Of a stretch of DNA of 64,000 nucleotides, positions 42,420 through 53,950 are shown piece by piece. Numbering within the stretch: position 1 is the first letter of the stretch; each line of letters begins with the position of its first letter. Under the pieces are notes generated by a model. The model saw only the letters and a program-made list of their open reading frames with translations. It made no database searches and was not told the origin of the DNA. The translations under genes and the position numbers were made by a program. The stretch is from Rhodeus uyekii (taxonomy: Eukaryota; Chordata; Actinopteri; Cypriniformes; Acheilognathidae): assembly GCA_037043235.1 (NCBI GenBank), contig JAWRVZ010000555.1:1-64000 (forward strand). The letters run 5' to 3'.

Positions 42420-42770
42420 AGAACTCTTTCTTTCCCTCTGCTATAAGACTCCTAAACAGCAGATAGGAGTCCAACATTACAACATTACATGAACAATTGT
42501 TTACATACTGCACTACCTCACTTTACACTATCAGAACTACACTACTTCACTTTACTACTTAATTCTTTTGCCCTTTTTATCTATTTTTTTATCTATTATT
42601 TATGATTATTATTTATATATTTATCTTATTTTTATTTTTTACTTACTTGTGTGACATTTACTGTGGACGGCAAAGTAAGAATTGCATTGTACAGGGAAAC
42701 ATGCTTTCTGTCTGTACACATGACAATATAACACTTTGAATCTTGAATCTTGAATCTGAAACACTTTAAA
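42420..42770 (+). repeat. 3' end of another LINE (CTTGAAT tail)
   Basis: Ends in three copies of TTGAATC (42737-42757), preceded by a GCATTGTACAG-containing 3' UTR typical of CR1/L2-like fish LINE tails. It begins directly after the L2 tail. Confidence 0.55.
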
Positions 42771-43040
42771 TCTAAGCACAAAGGCATGCCTTGTTCAAAA
42801 CTTTAACAAGGATACAAGCAGGACGAGAACAAGGAGAAACACAACTTGGACAACATCAGATGAGGACTGAAGGAAAACACAAGGTAGATGAGGGAACAAG
42901 ACACAGCTGACAAGACAAACGAGGTAATGATGACGAGACAGGTGAGTGGAAAAACACTGGGATATCACAGGAGGAACCAGGAAGTAAACAGAGACACAAC
43001 TGACACTTAAGAGTGGCAACAATACACTAAAAGAGTGAGC
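42771..43040 (-). other. LTR-like fragment, minus strand
   Basis: On the minus strand it has the CAGCTGTGTCTTGTTCCC sequence and pyrimidine-rich blocks shared with the other Gypsy LTRs. The ends are lost. Confidence 0.4.
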
Positions 43041-43252
43041 CACTGAATAATTTATTCAACCGATTTGTTCAAAGCAGCTGATTCATTTAGTAGCAAAACA
43101 CATCGCAGAAATGGCAAAAACGTGTCTAAAATGGTCTCAAATGTACAGTGGACACGGAATGTATTCAGACCCCCTTACATTTTTCACTCTTTGTTATATT
43201 GCAGCCATTTGCTAAAATCATTTTTAAGTTAATTTTTTTCCTCATTAATGTA

Positions 43253-45173
43253 ATAATAATAATAAATTTTATTTTATATAGCGCCTTTAAAAGTTACATC
43301 TCAAAGCGCTGCACAGAAACATATAAATACAATAAACATACATTAAAATTAATTTAAAAGAAAAGATACATGATATAAAAAGCAAGGCAGAACACACAAT
43401 AATAATCACTTGTATGCAAGTCTAAAAAAATAAGTTTTAAGTGAAGATTTAAAAGCACTATAAGAGTCAGCATGTCTGATCTCATTGGGCAGAGCATTCC
43501 AGAGTCTTGGAGCAAAAGAAGAGAAAGCCCGGTCACCCATAGAGCGTAAACGTGTTGGAGGAACAATTAAAAAAACAGAATTAGATGAACGGAGATTGCG
43601 TCTTGGGGTGTATGCAGTTAAAAGTTCAGTCATATATTGTGGCGCTAAACCATGCAAGGCCTTATAGGTGAGCATTAGAATTTTAAAATCAATGCGAAAC
43701 CTGACCGGGAGCCAGTGAAGTGACTCCAAGATGGGAGTGATGTGTTCACTTGTCCTGGACCTTGTCAAGATTCTGTCTGCTGAGTTCTGAACATACTGCA
43801 GTTTGTTTACTGTAGTTTTAGAAACCCCAGCAAGCAGAGCATTACAATAGTCAATACGGGAAAAGACAAATGAATTGATTAATTGTTCAGCCACCGAGAG
43901 AGATAACATAGGGCGCAATCGTGCAATGTTTCTGAGATGAAAAAATGAAGTTTTGACCATATTCTGTACATGCGGATCGAATGTTAGATTTGCATCGAAT
44001 ATCACCCCCAGATTTTTACATTTTGTTTGAAATTCCAAAGCAGAGCCATCCACCATTAAGGGTACAGCATCAGCTTTGCGAATTTGTTGGGGTGAACCGA
44101 TGAGCATGACCTCAGTTTTGTCACTATTGAGACAGAGAAAATTATGTGACATCCATATTTTTATCTCAGAAATACAATGTTCTAAAAAGCTGACAGCTGT
44201 ATTATCTCCAGGTTTTGAGTGAATATAAATTTGTGTGTCGTCTGCATAAAAATGAAAATTAAGACCCAAGGATCTGAGAAGTTGACCCAGTGGAAAAATG
44301 TACATACTAAAAAGCAGGGAACTCCAAATTGCACTGCCCCAACTTTGGACCTACACCCACCCAGTGACACAAACTGCCTTCGATCTGAGAGGAACGATTT
44401 AAACCAGTTTAAAACTGTATCAGTAACACCAAAAACGGATTCCAAACGACTGAGTAAAGTAAAGTGATCCACTGTATCAAAGGCTGCGCTAAGATCGAGG
44501 AGAATTAAAATTGAGAGACAGCCAGAGTCTGCAGCGATCAACAGGTCATTTGTGACCTTAACTAATGCCGTTTCTGTGCTGTGCAGTTTGCGGAAGCCTG
44601 ATTGGAGGGGCTCAAAAAGGTTATTGACAAAGAGGTGAGAATTTAATTGAGAAGCCACAGTTCGCTCAAGCAATTTTGCAAGATAGGGGAGATTTGAGAT
44701 TGGACGGAAATTATTCAGGTTGTCCCGGTCTGCGTTGGTCTTTTTTGGTATAGGAGTAACTGCAGCAATTTTAAGTGCAGCAGGCACAACACCCATGCGC
44801 AGTGAGTCATTTACTATACTCAGGACAACAGGGCATAAAGAAACAAAACATGATTTAAACAAATCACAAGGTATGGGATCAATTGTTGAAGTGGTTGATT
44901 TCAATTTTGAAACTTCCTTTCCAAGGGAAACAAAATCGTGCAAGGAAAAATTAGAAAGAAAAGAGCCAGAAAAAGGTGTGATCCTAAAAGCCGGATCAGT
45001 CGAAACAGAAGTAATGCAATTGCGAGCATTGGCAACCTTAGAACTGAAGTGATCAAGAAACCTATTACAAAGATGAACTGAGGTAGGAACACATGAAGAG
45101 CGGTTTCCTTTAAGGAGTTTGTTAATGCTATGAAACAGTTGTCTGGCGTTGTTTTGGTAGTGTTTTAGTGTTC
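43253..45173 (-). mobile_element. L2-like LINE (third family) nested in the Tc1 element
   Basis: Minus strand, 5'-truncated. RT runs from about 45060 to 43406, and the 3' end is at 43253 with a short TTA tandem tail after the GCGCTATATAAAATAAA terminus. It is flanked by ATGTA on both sides (43248-43252 and 45174-45178), read as the target-site duplication. Confidence 0.8.
43406..44943 (-). pseudogene. L2-like RT with deleted core block
   Basis: Two overlapping frames, 44943-44182 and 44305-43406. The first has NNFRPISNLPYLAKLLERTVASQL, LQSGFRKLHSTETAL, LDLSAAFDTVDH and VQFGVP. The conserved QGSVLGP block and surrounding ~20 nt are missing at about 44312-44320, shifting the frame. The second frame then has FYADDTQIYIHS and the C-terminal domain ending FFRLAYK. 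Loss of this block, which lines the RT active site, makes it inactive. Confidence 0.82.
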
Positions 45174-45429
45174 ATGTACATGCAGCAGCCCATATTGACA
45201 GAAAAACACAGAATTGTTTACATTTTTGCAGATTTATTAAAAAAGAAAAACTGAAATAACACATTGTTCTAAGTATTCAGACCCTTTGCTGTGACACTCA
45301 TATATTTAACTGTCAATTTCTTCTGATCATCCTTGAGATGCTTCTACACCTTCATTTGAGTCCAGCTGTGTTTTATTATACTGCTTGGACTTAATTAGGA
45401 AAGACAAACACCTGTCTATATAAGACCTT

Positions 45430-45600
45430 GTGTTGTTATGTTGACCTTATGTTATCTCCAGTTTTTTCACAAGTGTGCTTCTTTTGTTTTATAGTTAAAG
45501 TGTTTTGAGTTTATAGATAAAGCCTGTTGCAGCTTATTCTGCCGTCTTGTTCATCCTCCCGCACCATGACAACTACAACACTAGACTATGGAGAATAAAA
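45430..45600 (+). other. LTR-end-like fragment
   Basis: Contains a GATAAAGCC and a pyrimidine-rich end CACCATGACAAC like the R/U5 end of LTRs; truncated. Confidence 0.3.
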
Positions 45601-46047
45601 ACTACCCTCAAAAAACATACAACAATATGATTACATTTAAAACTAGTTAATTTAGAATGCTTAAAATTTCAGTACAATGTAGGGTCGGCACTTGCTGTCA
45701 AAAGTGCAATCTGTGTCATGAAAAAACATTTGAGAACTGCTGATCTAATGCATATAAATCTATCCATCTAGTACAATTAGGGCCATATGCAGACCTTCAG
45801 CAATCAGATCTTTGTTTCATGGGACATATCCCGCAACGGTCACTTCCAGACACCATGAGGTCATCACTACTTATCACTTGTCTCACATTTCACACAGCCT
45901 GAACTAATGCTGAGCTGGCTGAAGGAAATAAAACCTGAAGCCTGAAAAAAATCATTATGTTCTTAATCAGCTATTGTTCTATTACATTTTAAATCTTAAC
46001 TACCTATTTTACCAGTATATTTCAGTTCACTATATATTATTCACAGA
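45601..46047. other. slain1 intron, unassigned
   Basis: No exon or repeat recognised. Confidence 0.35.
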
Positions 46048-46308
46048 CCCTTGTGGAAAAGAAGTGTGCTTAATTGTATTGAATGTGAACTTGTAGAGTA
46101 CTTCAAAAACTTGAAGTATATTCTTTTTAAAGTACTTTTGCACTTTCAGATAATACAATATCAATTAAATAAAAGATCAATTAAGTGTACTTACAGAGAG
46201 TACGTGCTTTACTAGAACCCAAGTGCTATATTTTAAATAATTACATTTTAATAATCTTTTGTCATGTATTAAAAATGTATTCTAAAGTATACTTCTTTTT
46301 CACAAGGG
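46048..46308. mobile_element. Short DNA transposon with terminal inverted repeats
   Basis: 261 bp. The left end CCCTTGTGGAAAAGAAGTG and right end TACTTCTTTTTCACAAGGG are inverted copies. It is internally AT-rich with no coding capacity. Family uncertain; no clear target duplication. Confidence 0.65.
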
Positions 46309-46459
46309 ACCGTATAATACACAGTACATCTTTGTGGTTTATCAGGCATACACTACAGTACCTCTGATAGCAGTTAGAAAGGATGAAAGACAACAATAAC
46401 AAATATTAATAATGTACTATTTCCATCTGGAGTTAGAACGAGTGAGGCACACGAGTTAC

Positions 46460-46588
46460 CTGTTTGCTCAGTTAGTGCAGGTTTAGTAAAGGGTTTAGAA
46501 CAGCTGCTTAAAGAAGAGATGGCATCTATAGGACTGTACAGAACACTTGAGGACACACAGCCTGAGAGGACCTCTCTCCATCTTTTGG
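46460..46588 (-). CDS. slain1: slain1 coding exon, most 5' in window
   Basis: 129 nt. A strong acceptor (CTTCTCTTTTTCTATTAG ending at 46589) and donor ACAG|GTAACT, phase 1 at both ends, joining in frame to the exon at 39445. Encodes KRWREVLSGCVSSSVLYSPIDAISSLSSCSKPFTKPALTEQT. I do not remember this block well enough in SLAIN1 to claim it is constitutive; it may be alternatively spliced. Splice sites and phase support a real exon. Confidence 0.8.
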
Positions 46589-46814
46589 CTAATAGAAAAA
46601 GAGAAGAGCAATTAATAAAAACATCACACACAACAACATTAATATAGTAAAAGAATGGTTAGTGTAATATTTTAAATAAGGATAATGTGTATAACCGTTT
46701 CTATAAATGTTAATATTAAATGTTTCTATAATGTTAATTTTAATAAAAAATGATTGTATTGAAGCACTACATGGGTAAATTAGTAAAAACATTTTAAATT
46801 AAAGTTTAAATGTA

Positions 46815-46981
46815 TAGTTCCCCTAAAAATGACAATTGTCATCAATTACTACTCATGTTATTCTAAACCGTAAGACTTTCTCTCAACTTTGAATAAAAAA
46901 TGGTCTGAGAGCTTTCTATCCCTCCAATATGCAACTACTACTTTGACACTTTAAACACAAAGAGATCGTAAAAAATAATCG
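46815..46981 (+). repeat. Fragment of an abundant fish DNA transposon
   Basis: TATAGTTCCCCTAAAAATGAC and TACTCATGTTATTCTAAACC resemble a very common cyprinid repeat end. It continues into CTCCAATATGCAACTACTAC and then directly into the 51-bp array. Confidence 0.5.
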
Positions 46982-47841
46982 ATTCATTCTCGTGTTACAC
47001 ATCACGTTTGAGCTTCAACGGGAACCAATGAGTTTCATTCTCGTGTTACGCGTCACGTTTGAGCTTCAGTGAGAACCAATGAGGTTCATTCTCGTGTTAC
47101 GCATCATGTTTGAGCTTCAGCGAGAACCAATGAGGTTCATTCTCGTGTTACGCATCACGTTTGAGCTTCAACGAGAACCAATGAGGTTCGTTCTCGTGTT
47201 ACGCATCACGTTTGAGCTTCAACGAGAACCAATGCGGTTCATTCTCGTGGTACGCATCACGTTTGAGCTTCAACGAGAACCAATGAGATTCATTCTCGTG
47301 TTACGCATCACGTTTGAGCTTCAGCGAGAACCAATGAGTTTCCTTCTCGTGTTACGCATCACGTTTGAGCTTCAACGAGAACCAATGCGGTTCATTCTCG
47401 TGTTACGCATCACGTTTGAGCTTCAACGGGAACCAATGAGGTTCATTCTCGTGTTACGCATCACGTTTGAGCTTCAACGGGAACCAATGAGGTTCATTCT
47501 CGTGTTACGCATCACGTTTGAGCTTCAACGGGAACCAATGAGGTTCATTCTCGTGTTACGCATCACGTTTGAGCTTCAACGGGAACCAATGAGGTTCATT
47601 CTCGTGTTACGCATCACGTTTGAGCTTCAACGAGAACCAATGAGGTTCATTCTCGTGTTACGCATCACGTTTGAGCTTCAACGAGAACCAATGAGATTCA
47701 TGCTCGTGTTACGCATCACGTTTGAGCTTCAACGAGAACCAATGAGGTTCATTCTCGTGTCACGCATCACGTTTGAGCTTCAACAAGAACCAATGAGGTT
47801 CATTCTCGTGTTACGCATCACGTTTGAGCTTCAACAAGAAC

Positions 47842-48267
47842 CAATGTGTCACGGTTCTGTCTCTGTTTCCAGTGTTATTAGTGTTCTAGTGGACAGAACC
47901 GTGGCACTGCTCTCTCTCCTGTGTGTGTGTGTCTCATTAGTGTCTGCCCCGCCTCCTTGTTTCCCTTAATCATTCCCAGCTGTGTCTCATCACTACCTTC
48001 CCTCATGTGCCCTATTTAATCCTGGTGTGTTTGCTGTCCTGTGTTGTGTTGTTGTCACTCCTAGATGTCCTTCCATGCTAGTGATCCCCATGTCTGTGAT
48101 TCCCTGCCTTGCTCTCTGGTTTGTTTGCGTGATGTTATGTTTCCTAGTTTAGTATGTTTTCCCCCATGTGGGTATTTCTTTTGTGAGTTTTATGTTTATT
48201 TCTGTTATATTAAATTACCCTTTCACCTGCATCTTGAGTCCTCCCTTTAACGTTCCGTGACACAATG
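47842..48267 (+). mobile_element. Solo Gypsy-type LTR inside the minisatellite
   Basis: The LTR is 47847-48262 (416 bp, TGTCACGG...CCGTGACA), flanked by CAATG on both sides (47842-47846, 48263-48267). It shares CCGCCTCCTTGTTTCCCTTA and the downstream block with the LTR at 18490. A poly-A-like TATTAAAT is at 48207. It is a clean insertion followed by LTR-LTR recombination. Confidence 0.88.
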
Positions 48268-50005
48268 AGGTTCATGCTCGTGTTACGCATCACGTTTGAG
48301 CTTCAACAAGAACCAATGAGGTTCATTCTCGTGTTACGCATCACGTTTGAGCTTCAACTAGAACCAATGAGGTTCATTCTCGTGTTACGCATCACGTTTG
48401 AGCTTCAACAAGTACCAATGAGTTTCATTCTCGTGTTACGCATCACGTTTGAGCTTCAACAAGAACCAATGAGGTTCATTCTCGTGTTACGCATCACGTT
48501 TGAGCTTCAACAAGAACCAATGAGGTTCATTCTCGTGTTACGCATCACGTTTGAGCTTCAACAAGAACCAATGAGGTTCATTCTCGTGTTACGCATCACG
48601 TTTGAGCTTCAGCGAGAACCAATGAGGTTCATTCTCGTGTTAAGCATCACGTTTGAGCTTCAGCGAGAACCAATGAGGTTCATTCTCGTGTTACGCATCA
48701 CGTTTGAGCTTCAACAAGTACCAATGAGTTTCATTCTCTTGTTACGCATCACGTTTGAGCTTCAACAAGAACCAATGAGGTTCATTCTCGTGTTACGCAT
48801 CACGTTTGAGCTTCAACGAGAACCAATGAGTTTCATTCTCGTGTTACGCATCACGTTTGAGCTTCAACGAGAACCAATGAGATTCATTCTCGTGTTACGC
48901 ATCACGTTTGAGCTTCAATGAGGTTCATTCTCGTGTTACGCATCACGTTTGAGCTTCAACGAGAACCAATGAGGTTCATTCTCGTGTTACGCATCACGTT
49001 TGAGCTTCAATAAGAACCAATGAGGTTCATTCTCGTGTTACGCATCACGTTTGAGCTTCAACGAGAACCAATGAGGTTCATTCTCGTGTTACGCATCACG
49101 TTTGAGCTTCAACAAGAACCAATGAGGTTCATTCTCGTGTTACGCATCACGTTTGAGCTTCAGCGAGAACCAATGAGGTTCATTCTCGTGTTACGCATCA
49201 CGTTTGAGCTTCAGTGAGAACCAATGAGGTTCATTCTCGTGTTACGCATCACGTTTGAGCTTCAGCGAGAACCAATGAGGTTCATTCTCGTGTTACGCAT
49301 CACGTTTGAGCTTCAGCGAGAACCAATGAGTTTCATTCTCGTGTTACGCATCACGTTTGAGCTTCAGCGAGAACCAATGAGTTTCATTCTCGTGTTACGC
49401 ATCACGTTTGAGCTTCAGCGAGAACCAATGAGTTTGAGCGTCACGTTTGAGCTTCAACGAGAACCAATGAAGTTCATTCTCGTGTTACGCATCACGTTTG
49501 AGCTTCAGCGAGAACCAATGAGGTTCATTCTCGTGTTACGCATCACGTTTGAGCTTCAGCGAGAACCAATGAGGTTCATTCTCGTGTTACGCATCACGTT
49601 TGAGCTTCAGCGAGAACCAATGAGTTTCATTCTCGTGTTACGCATCACGTTTGAGCTTCAGCGAGAACCAATGAGTTTCATTCTCGTGTTAAGCATCACG
49701 TTTGAGCTTCAGCGAGAACCAATGAGTTTGAGCGTCACGTTTGAGCTTCAACGAGAACCAATGAGGTTCATTCTCGTGTTACGCATCACGTTTGAGCTTC
49801 AACGAGAACCAATGAGGTTCATTCTCGTGTTACGCATCACGTTTGAGCTTCAACGAGAACCAATGAGGTTCATTCTCGTGTTACGCATCACGTTTGAGCT
49901 TCAACGAGAACCAATGAGGTTCATTCTCGTGTTACGCATCACGTTTGAGCTTCAACGAGAACCAATGAGATTCATTCTCGTGTTACGCATCACGTTTGAG
50001 CTTCA

Positions 50006-53000
50006 ATGAGGTTCATGCTCGTGTTACGCATCCGGTTTGAGCTTCAACGAGAACCAATGAGGTTCATTCTCGTGTTACGCATCACGTTTGAGCTTCAATG
50101 AGAACCAATGAGATTCATGCTCATGTTACGCATCACGTTTGAGCTTCAACGAGAACCAATGAGATTCATTCTCGTGTTACGCATCACGTTTGAGCTTCAA
50201 CGAGAACCAATGAGGTTCATTCTCGTGTTACGCATCACGTTTGAGCTTCAACAAGAACCAATGAGGTTCATGCTCGTGTTACGCATCACATTTGAGCTTC
50301 AACAAGAACCAATGAGGTTCATGCTCGTGTTACGCATCACGTTTGAGCTTCAACAAGAACCAATGAAGTTCATTCTCGTGTTACGCATCACGTTTGAGCT
50401 TCAGCGAAAGAACCAATGAGGTTCATTCTCGTGTTACGCATCACGTTTGAGCTTCAACAAGAACCAATGAGGTTCATTCTCGTGTTACGCATCACGTTTG
50501 AGCTTCAACAAGAACCAATGAAGTTCATTCTCGTGTTACGCATCACGTTTGAGCTTCAACAAGAACCAATGAGGTTCATTCTCGTTGTTACACATCACGT
50601 TTGAGCTTCAACAAGAACCAATGAGGTTCATTCTCGTGTTACGCATCACGTTTGAGCTTCAACAAGAACCAATGAAGTTCATTCTCGTGTTACGCATCAC
50701 GTTTGAGCTTCAACAAGAACCAATGAGTTTCATTCTCGTGTTACTTATCACGTTTGAGCTTCAACGAGAACCAATGAGATTCATTCTCGTGTTACGCATC
50801 ACGTTTGAGCTTCAACGAGAACCAATGAGGTTCATTCTCGTGTTACGCATCACGTTTGAGCTTCAATGAGGTTCATGCTCGTGTTACGCATCACGTTTGA
50901 GCTTCAACGAGAACCAATGAGGTTCATTCTCGTGTTACGCATCACGTTTGAGCTTCAAGGAGAACCAATGAGGTTCATTCTCGTGTTACGCATCACGTTT
51001 GAGCTTCAACGAGAACCAATGAGGTTCATTCTCGTGTTACGCATCACGTTTGAGCTTCAACAAGAACCAATGAGGTTCATTCTCGTGTTACGCATCACGT
51101 TTGAGCTTCAGCGAGAACCAATGAGGTTCATTCTCGTGTTACGCATCACGTTTGAGCTTCAGCGAGAACCAATGAGTTTCATTCTCGTGTTACGCATCAC
51201 GTTTGAGCTTCAGCGAGAACCAATGAGTTTCATTCTCGTGTTACGCATCACGTTTTAGCTTCAGCGAGAACCAATGAGTTTGAGCGTCACGTTTGAGCTT
51301 CAACGAGAACCAATGAGGTTCATTCTCGTGTTACGCATCACGTTTGAGCTTCAGCGAGAACCAATGAGGTTCATTCTCGTGTTACGCATCACGTTTGAGC
51401 TTCAGCGAGAACCAATGAGGTTCATGGTCGTGTTACGCATCACGTTTCAGCTTCAACAAGAACCAATGAGGTTCATTCTCGTGTTACGCATCACGTTTGA
51501 GCTTCAGCGAGAACCAATGAGGTTCATTCTCGTCTTACGCATCACGTTTGAGCTTCAGCGAGAACCAATGAGTTTCATTCTCGTGTTACGCATCACGTTT
51601 GAGCTTCAGCGAGAACCAATGAGTTTTATTCTCGTGTTAAGCATCACGTTTGAGCTTCAGCGAGAACCAATGAGTTTGAGCGTCACGTTTGAGCTTCAAC
51701 GAGAACCAATGAGGTTCATTCTCGTGTTACGCATCACGTTTGAGCTTCAACGAGAACCAATGAGGTTCATGCTCGTGTTACGCATCACGTTTGAGCTTCA
51801 ACGAGAACCAATGAGGTTCATTCTCGTGTTACGCATCACGTTTGAGCTTCAACGAGAACCAATGAGGTTCATTCTCGTGTTACGCATCACGTTTGAGCTT
51901 CAACGAGAACCAATGAGATTCATTCTCGTGTTACGCATCACGTTTGAGCTTCAATGAGGTTCATGCTCGTGTTACGCATCCGGTTTGAGCTTCAACGAGA
52001 ACCAATGAGGTTCATTCTCGTGTTACGCATCACGTTTGAGCTTCAATGAGAACCAATGAGATTCATGCTCATGTTACGCATCACGTTTGAGCTTCAACGA
52101 GAACCAATGAGATTCATTCTCGTGTTACGCATCACGTTTGAGCTTCAACGAGAACCAATGAGGTTCATTCTCGTGTTACGCATCACGTTTGAGCTTCAAC
52201 AAGAACCAATGAGGTTCATGCTCGTGTTACGCATCACATTTGAGCTTCAACAAGAACCAATGAGGTTCATGCTCGTGTTACACATCACGTTAGAGCTTCA
52301 GCGAGAACCAATGAGGTTCATTCTCGTGTTACGCATCACGTTTGAGCTTCAGCGAAAGAACCAATGAGGTTCATTCTCGTGTTACGCATCACGTTTGAGC
52401 TTCAACAAGAACCAATGAGGTTCATTCTCGTGTTACGCATCACGTTTGAGCTTCAACAAGAACCAATGAAGTTCATTCTCGTGTTACGCATCACGTTTGA
52501 GCTTCAACAAGAACCAATGAGGTTCATTCTCATGTTACACATCACGTTTGAGCTTCAACAAGAACCAATGAGGTTCATTCTCGTGTTACGCATCACGTTT
52601 GAGCTTCAACAAGAACCAATGAAGTTCATTCTCGTGTTACGCATCACGTTTGAGCTTCAACAAGAACCAATGAGGTTCATTCTCGTGTTACGCATCACGT
52701 TTGAGCTTCAACAAGAACCAATGAGATTCATGCTCGTGTTACGTATCACGTTTGAGCTTCAGCGAGAAACAATGAGTTTCATTCTCGTGTTACTTATCAC
52801 GTTTGAGCTTCAACGAGAACCAATGAGATTCATTCTCGTGTTACGCATCACGTTTGAGCTTCAACGAGAACCAATGAGGTTCATTCTCGTGTTACGCATC
52901 ACGTTTGAGCTTCAATGAGGTTCATGCTCGTGTTACGCATCACGTTTGAGCTTCAACGAGAACCAATGAGGTTCATTCTCGTGTTACGCATCACGTTTGA

Positions 53001-53950
53001 GCTTCAAGGAGAACCAATGAGGTTCATTCTCGTGTTACGCATCACGTTTGAGCTTCAACGAGAACCAATGAGGTTCATTCTCGTGTTACGCATCACGTTT
53101 GAGCTTCAACGAGAACCAATGAGGTTCATTCTCGTGTTACGCATCACGTTTGAGCTTCAGCGAGAACCAATGAGGTTCATTCTCGTGTTACGCATCACGT
53201 TTGAGCTTCAGCGAGAACCAATGAGGTTCATTCTCGTGTTACGCATCACGTTTGAGCTTCAGCGAGAACCAATGAGTTTCATTCTCGTGTTACGCATCAC
53301 GTTTGAGCTTCAGCGAGAACCAATGAGTTTCATTCTCGTGTTACGCATCACGTTTTAGCTTCAGCGAGAACCAATGAGTTTGAGCGTCACGTTTGAGCTT
53401 CAACGAGAACCAATGAGGTTCATTCTCGTGTTACGCATCACGTTTGAGCTTCAGCGAGAACCAATGAGGTTCATTCTCGTGTTACGCATCACGTTTGAGC
53501 TTCAGCGAGAACCAATGAGGTTCATGGTCGTGTTACGCATCACGTTTCAGCTTCAACAAGAACCAATGAGGTTCATTCTCGTGTTACGCATCACGTTTGA
53601 GCTTCAGCGAGAACCAATGAGGTTCATTCTCGTGTTACGCATCACGTTTGAGCTTCAACGAGAACCAATGAGGTTCATTCTCGTGTTACGCATCACGTTT
53701 GAGCTTCAACAAGAACCAATGAGGTTCATTCTCGTGTTACGCATCACGTTTGAGCTTCAGCGAGAACCAATGAGGTTCATTCTCGTGTTACGCATCACGT
53801 TTGAGCTTCAGCGAGAACCAATGAGGTTCATTCTCGTGTTACGCATCACGTTTGAGCTTCAGCGAGAACCAATGAGTTTCATTCTCGTGTTACGCATCAC
53901 GTTTGAGCTTCAGCGAGAACCAATGAGTTTCATTCTCGTGTTACGCATCA
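50006..53950 (+). repeat. 1.95-kb higher-order repeat in the minisatellite
   Basis: The variant landmark GTTACGCATCCGG (50023, 51971) and the block from 50108 recur 1948 bp later, at 52056. Copies differ by addition or loss of a few 51-bp units. Confidence 0.75.

Larger units (their letters stand above)
43146..45429 (+). mobile_element. Tc1-like transposon, interrupted by a LINE, right end lost
   Basis: The left terminal repeat CAGTGGACACGGAATGTATTCAG follows a TA dinucleotide (43144-43145). Sequence resumes after the LINE at 45179 with the typical Tc1-family flank (GACAGAAAAACACAGAATTG, then GTATTCAGACCC at 45276) and stops near 45429 before the transposase gene. No transposase frame remains. 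Confidence 0.75.
25624..46588 (-). other. slain1: slain1 gene, six 3' coding exons in the window
   Basis: SLAIN motif family member 1, a cytoplasmic microtubule plus-end protein that binds EB1/EB3 and ch-TOG (CKAP5) and promotes sustained microtubule growth, known for its role in axon extension. Exons: 46588-46460, 39445-39296, 39063-38731, 33422-33243, 33150-32871, 25699-25624. All have AG/GT borders and compatible phases (1,1,1,1,1,2), joining into 1148 nt that encode 381 residues and a stop. The sequence matches SLAIN1 better than SLAIN2 (DSISMSYKIQDMTDV, DCRRSPS, LKATAYVSPTVQ and the end LRDGSWRDGCY). The N-terminal coiled-coil exons are not found up to base 64000, so the gene starts outside the window. 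Confidence 0.92.

Noticed and set aside
47079..47340. Viral or bacterial origin for the hydrophobic repeat peptide
   Set aside because: No supporting neighbours; the DNA repeat explains it fully.
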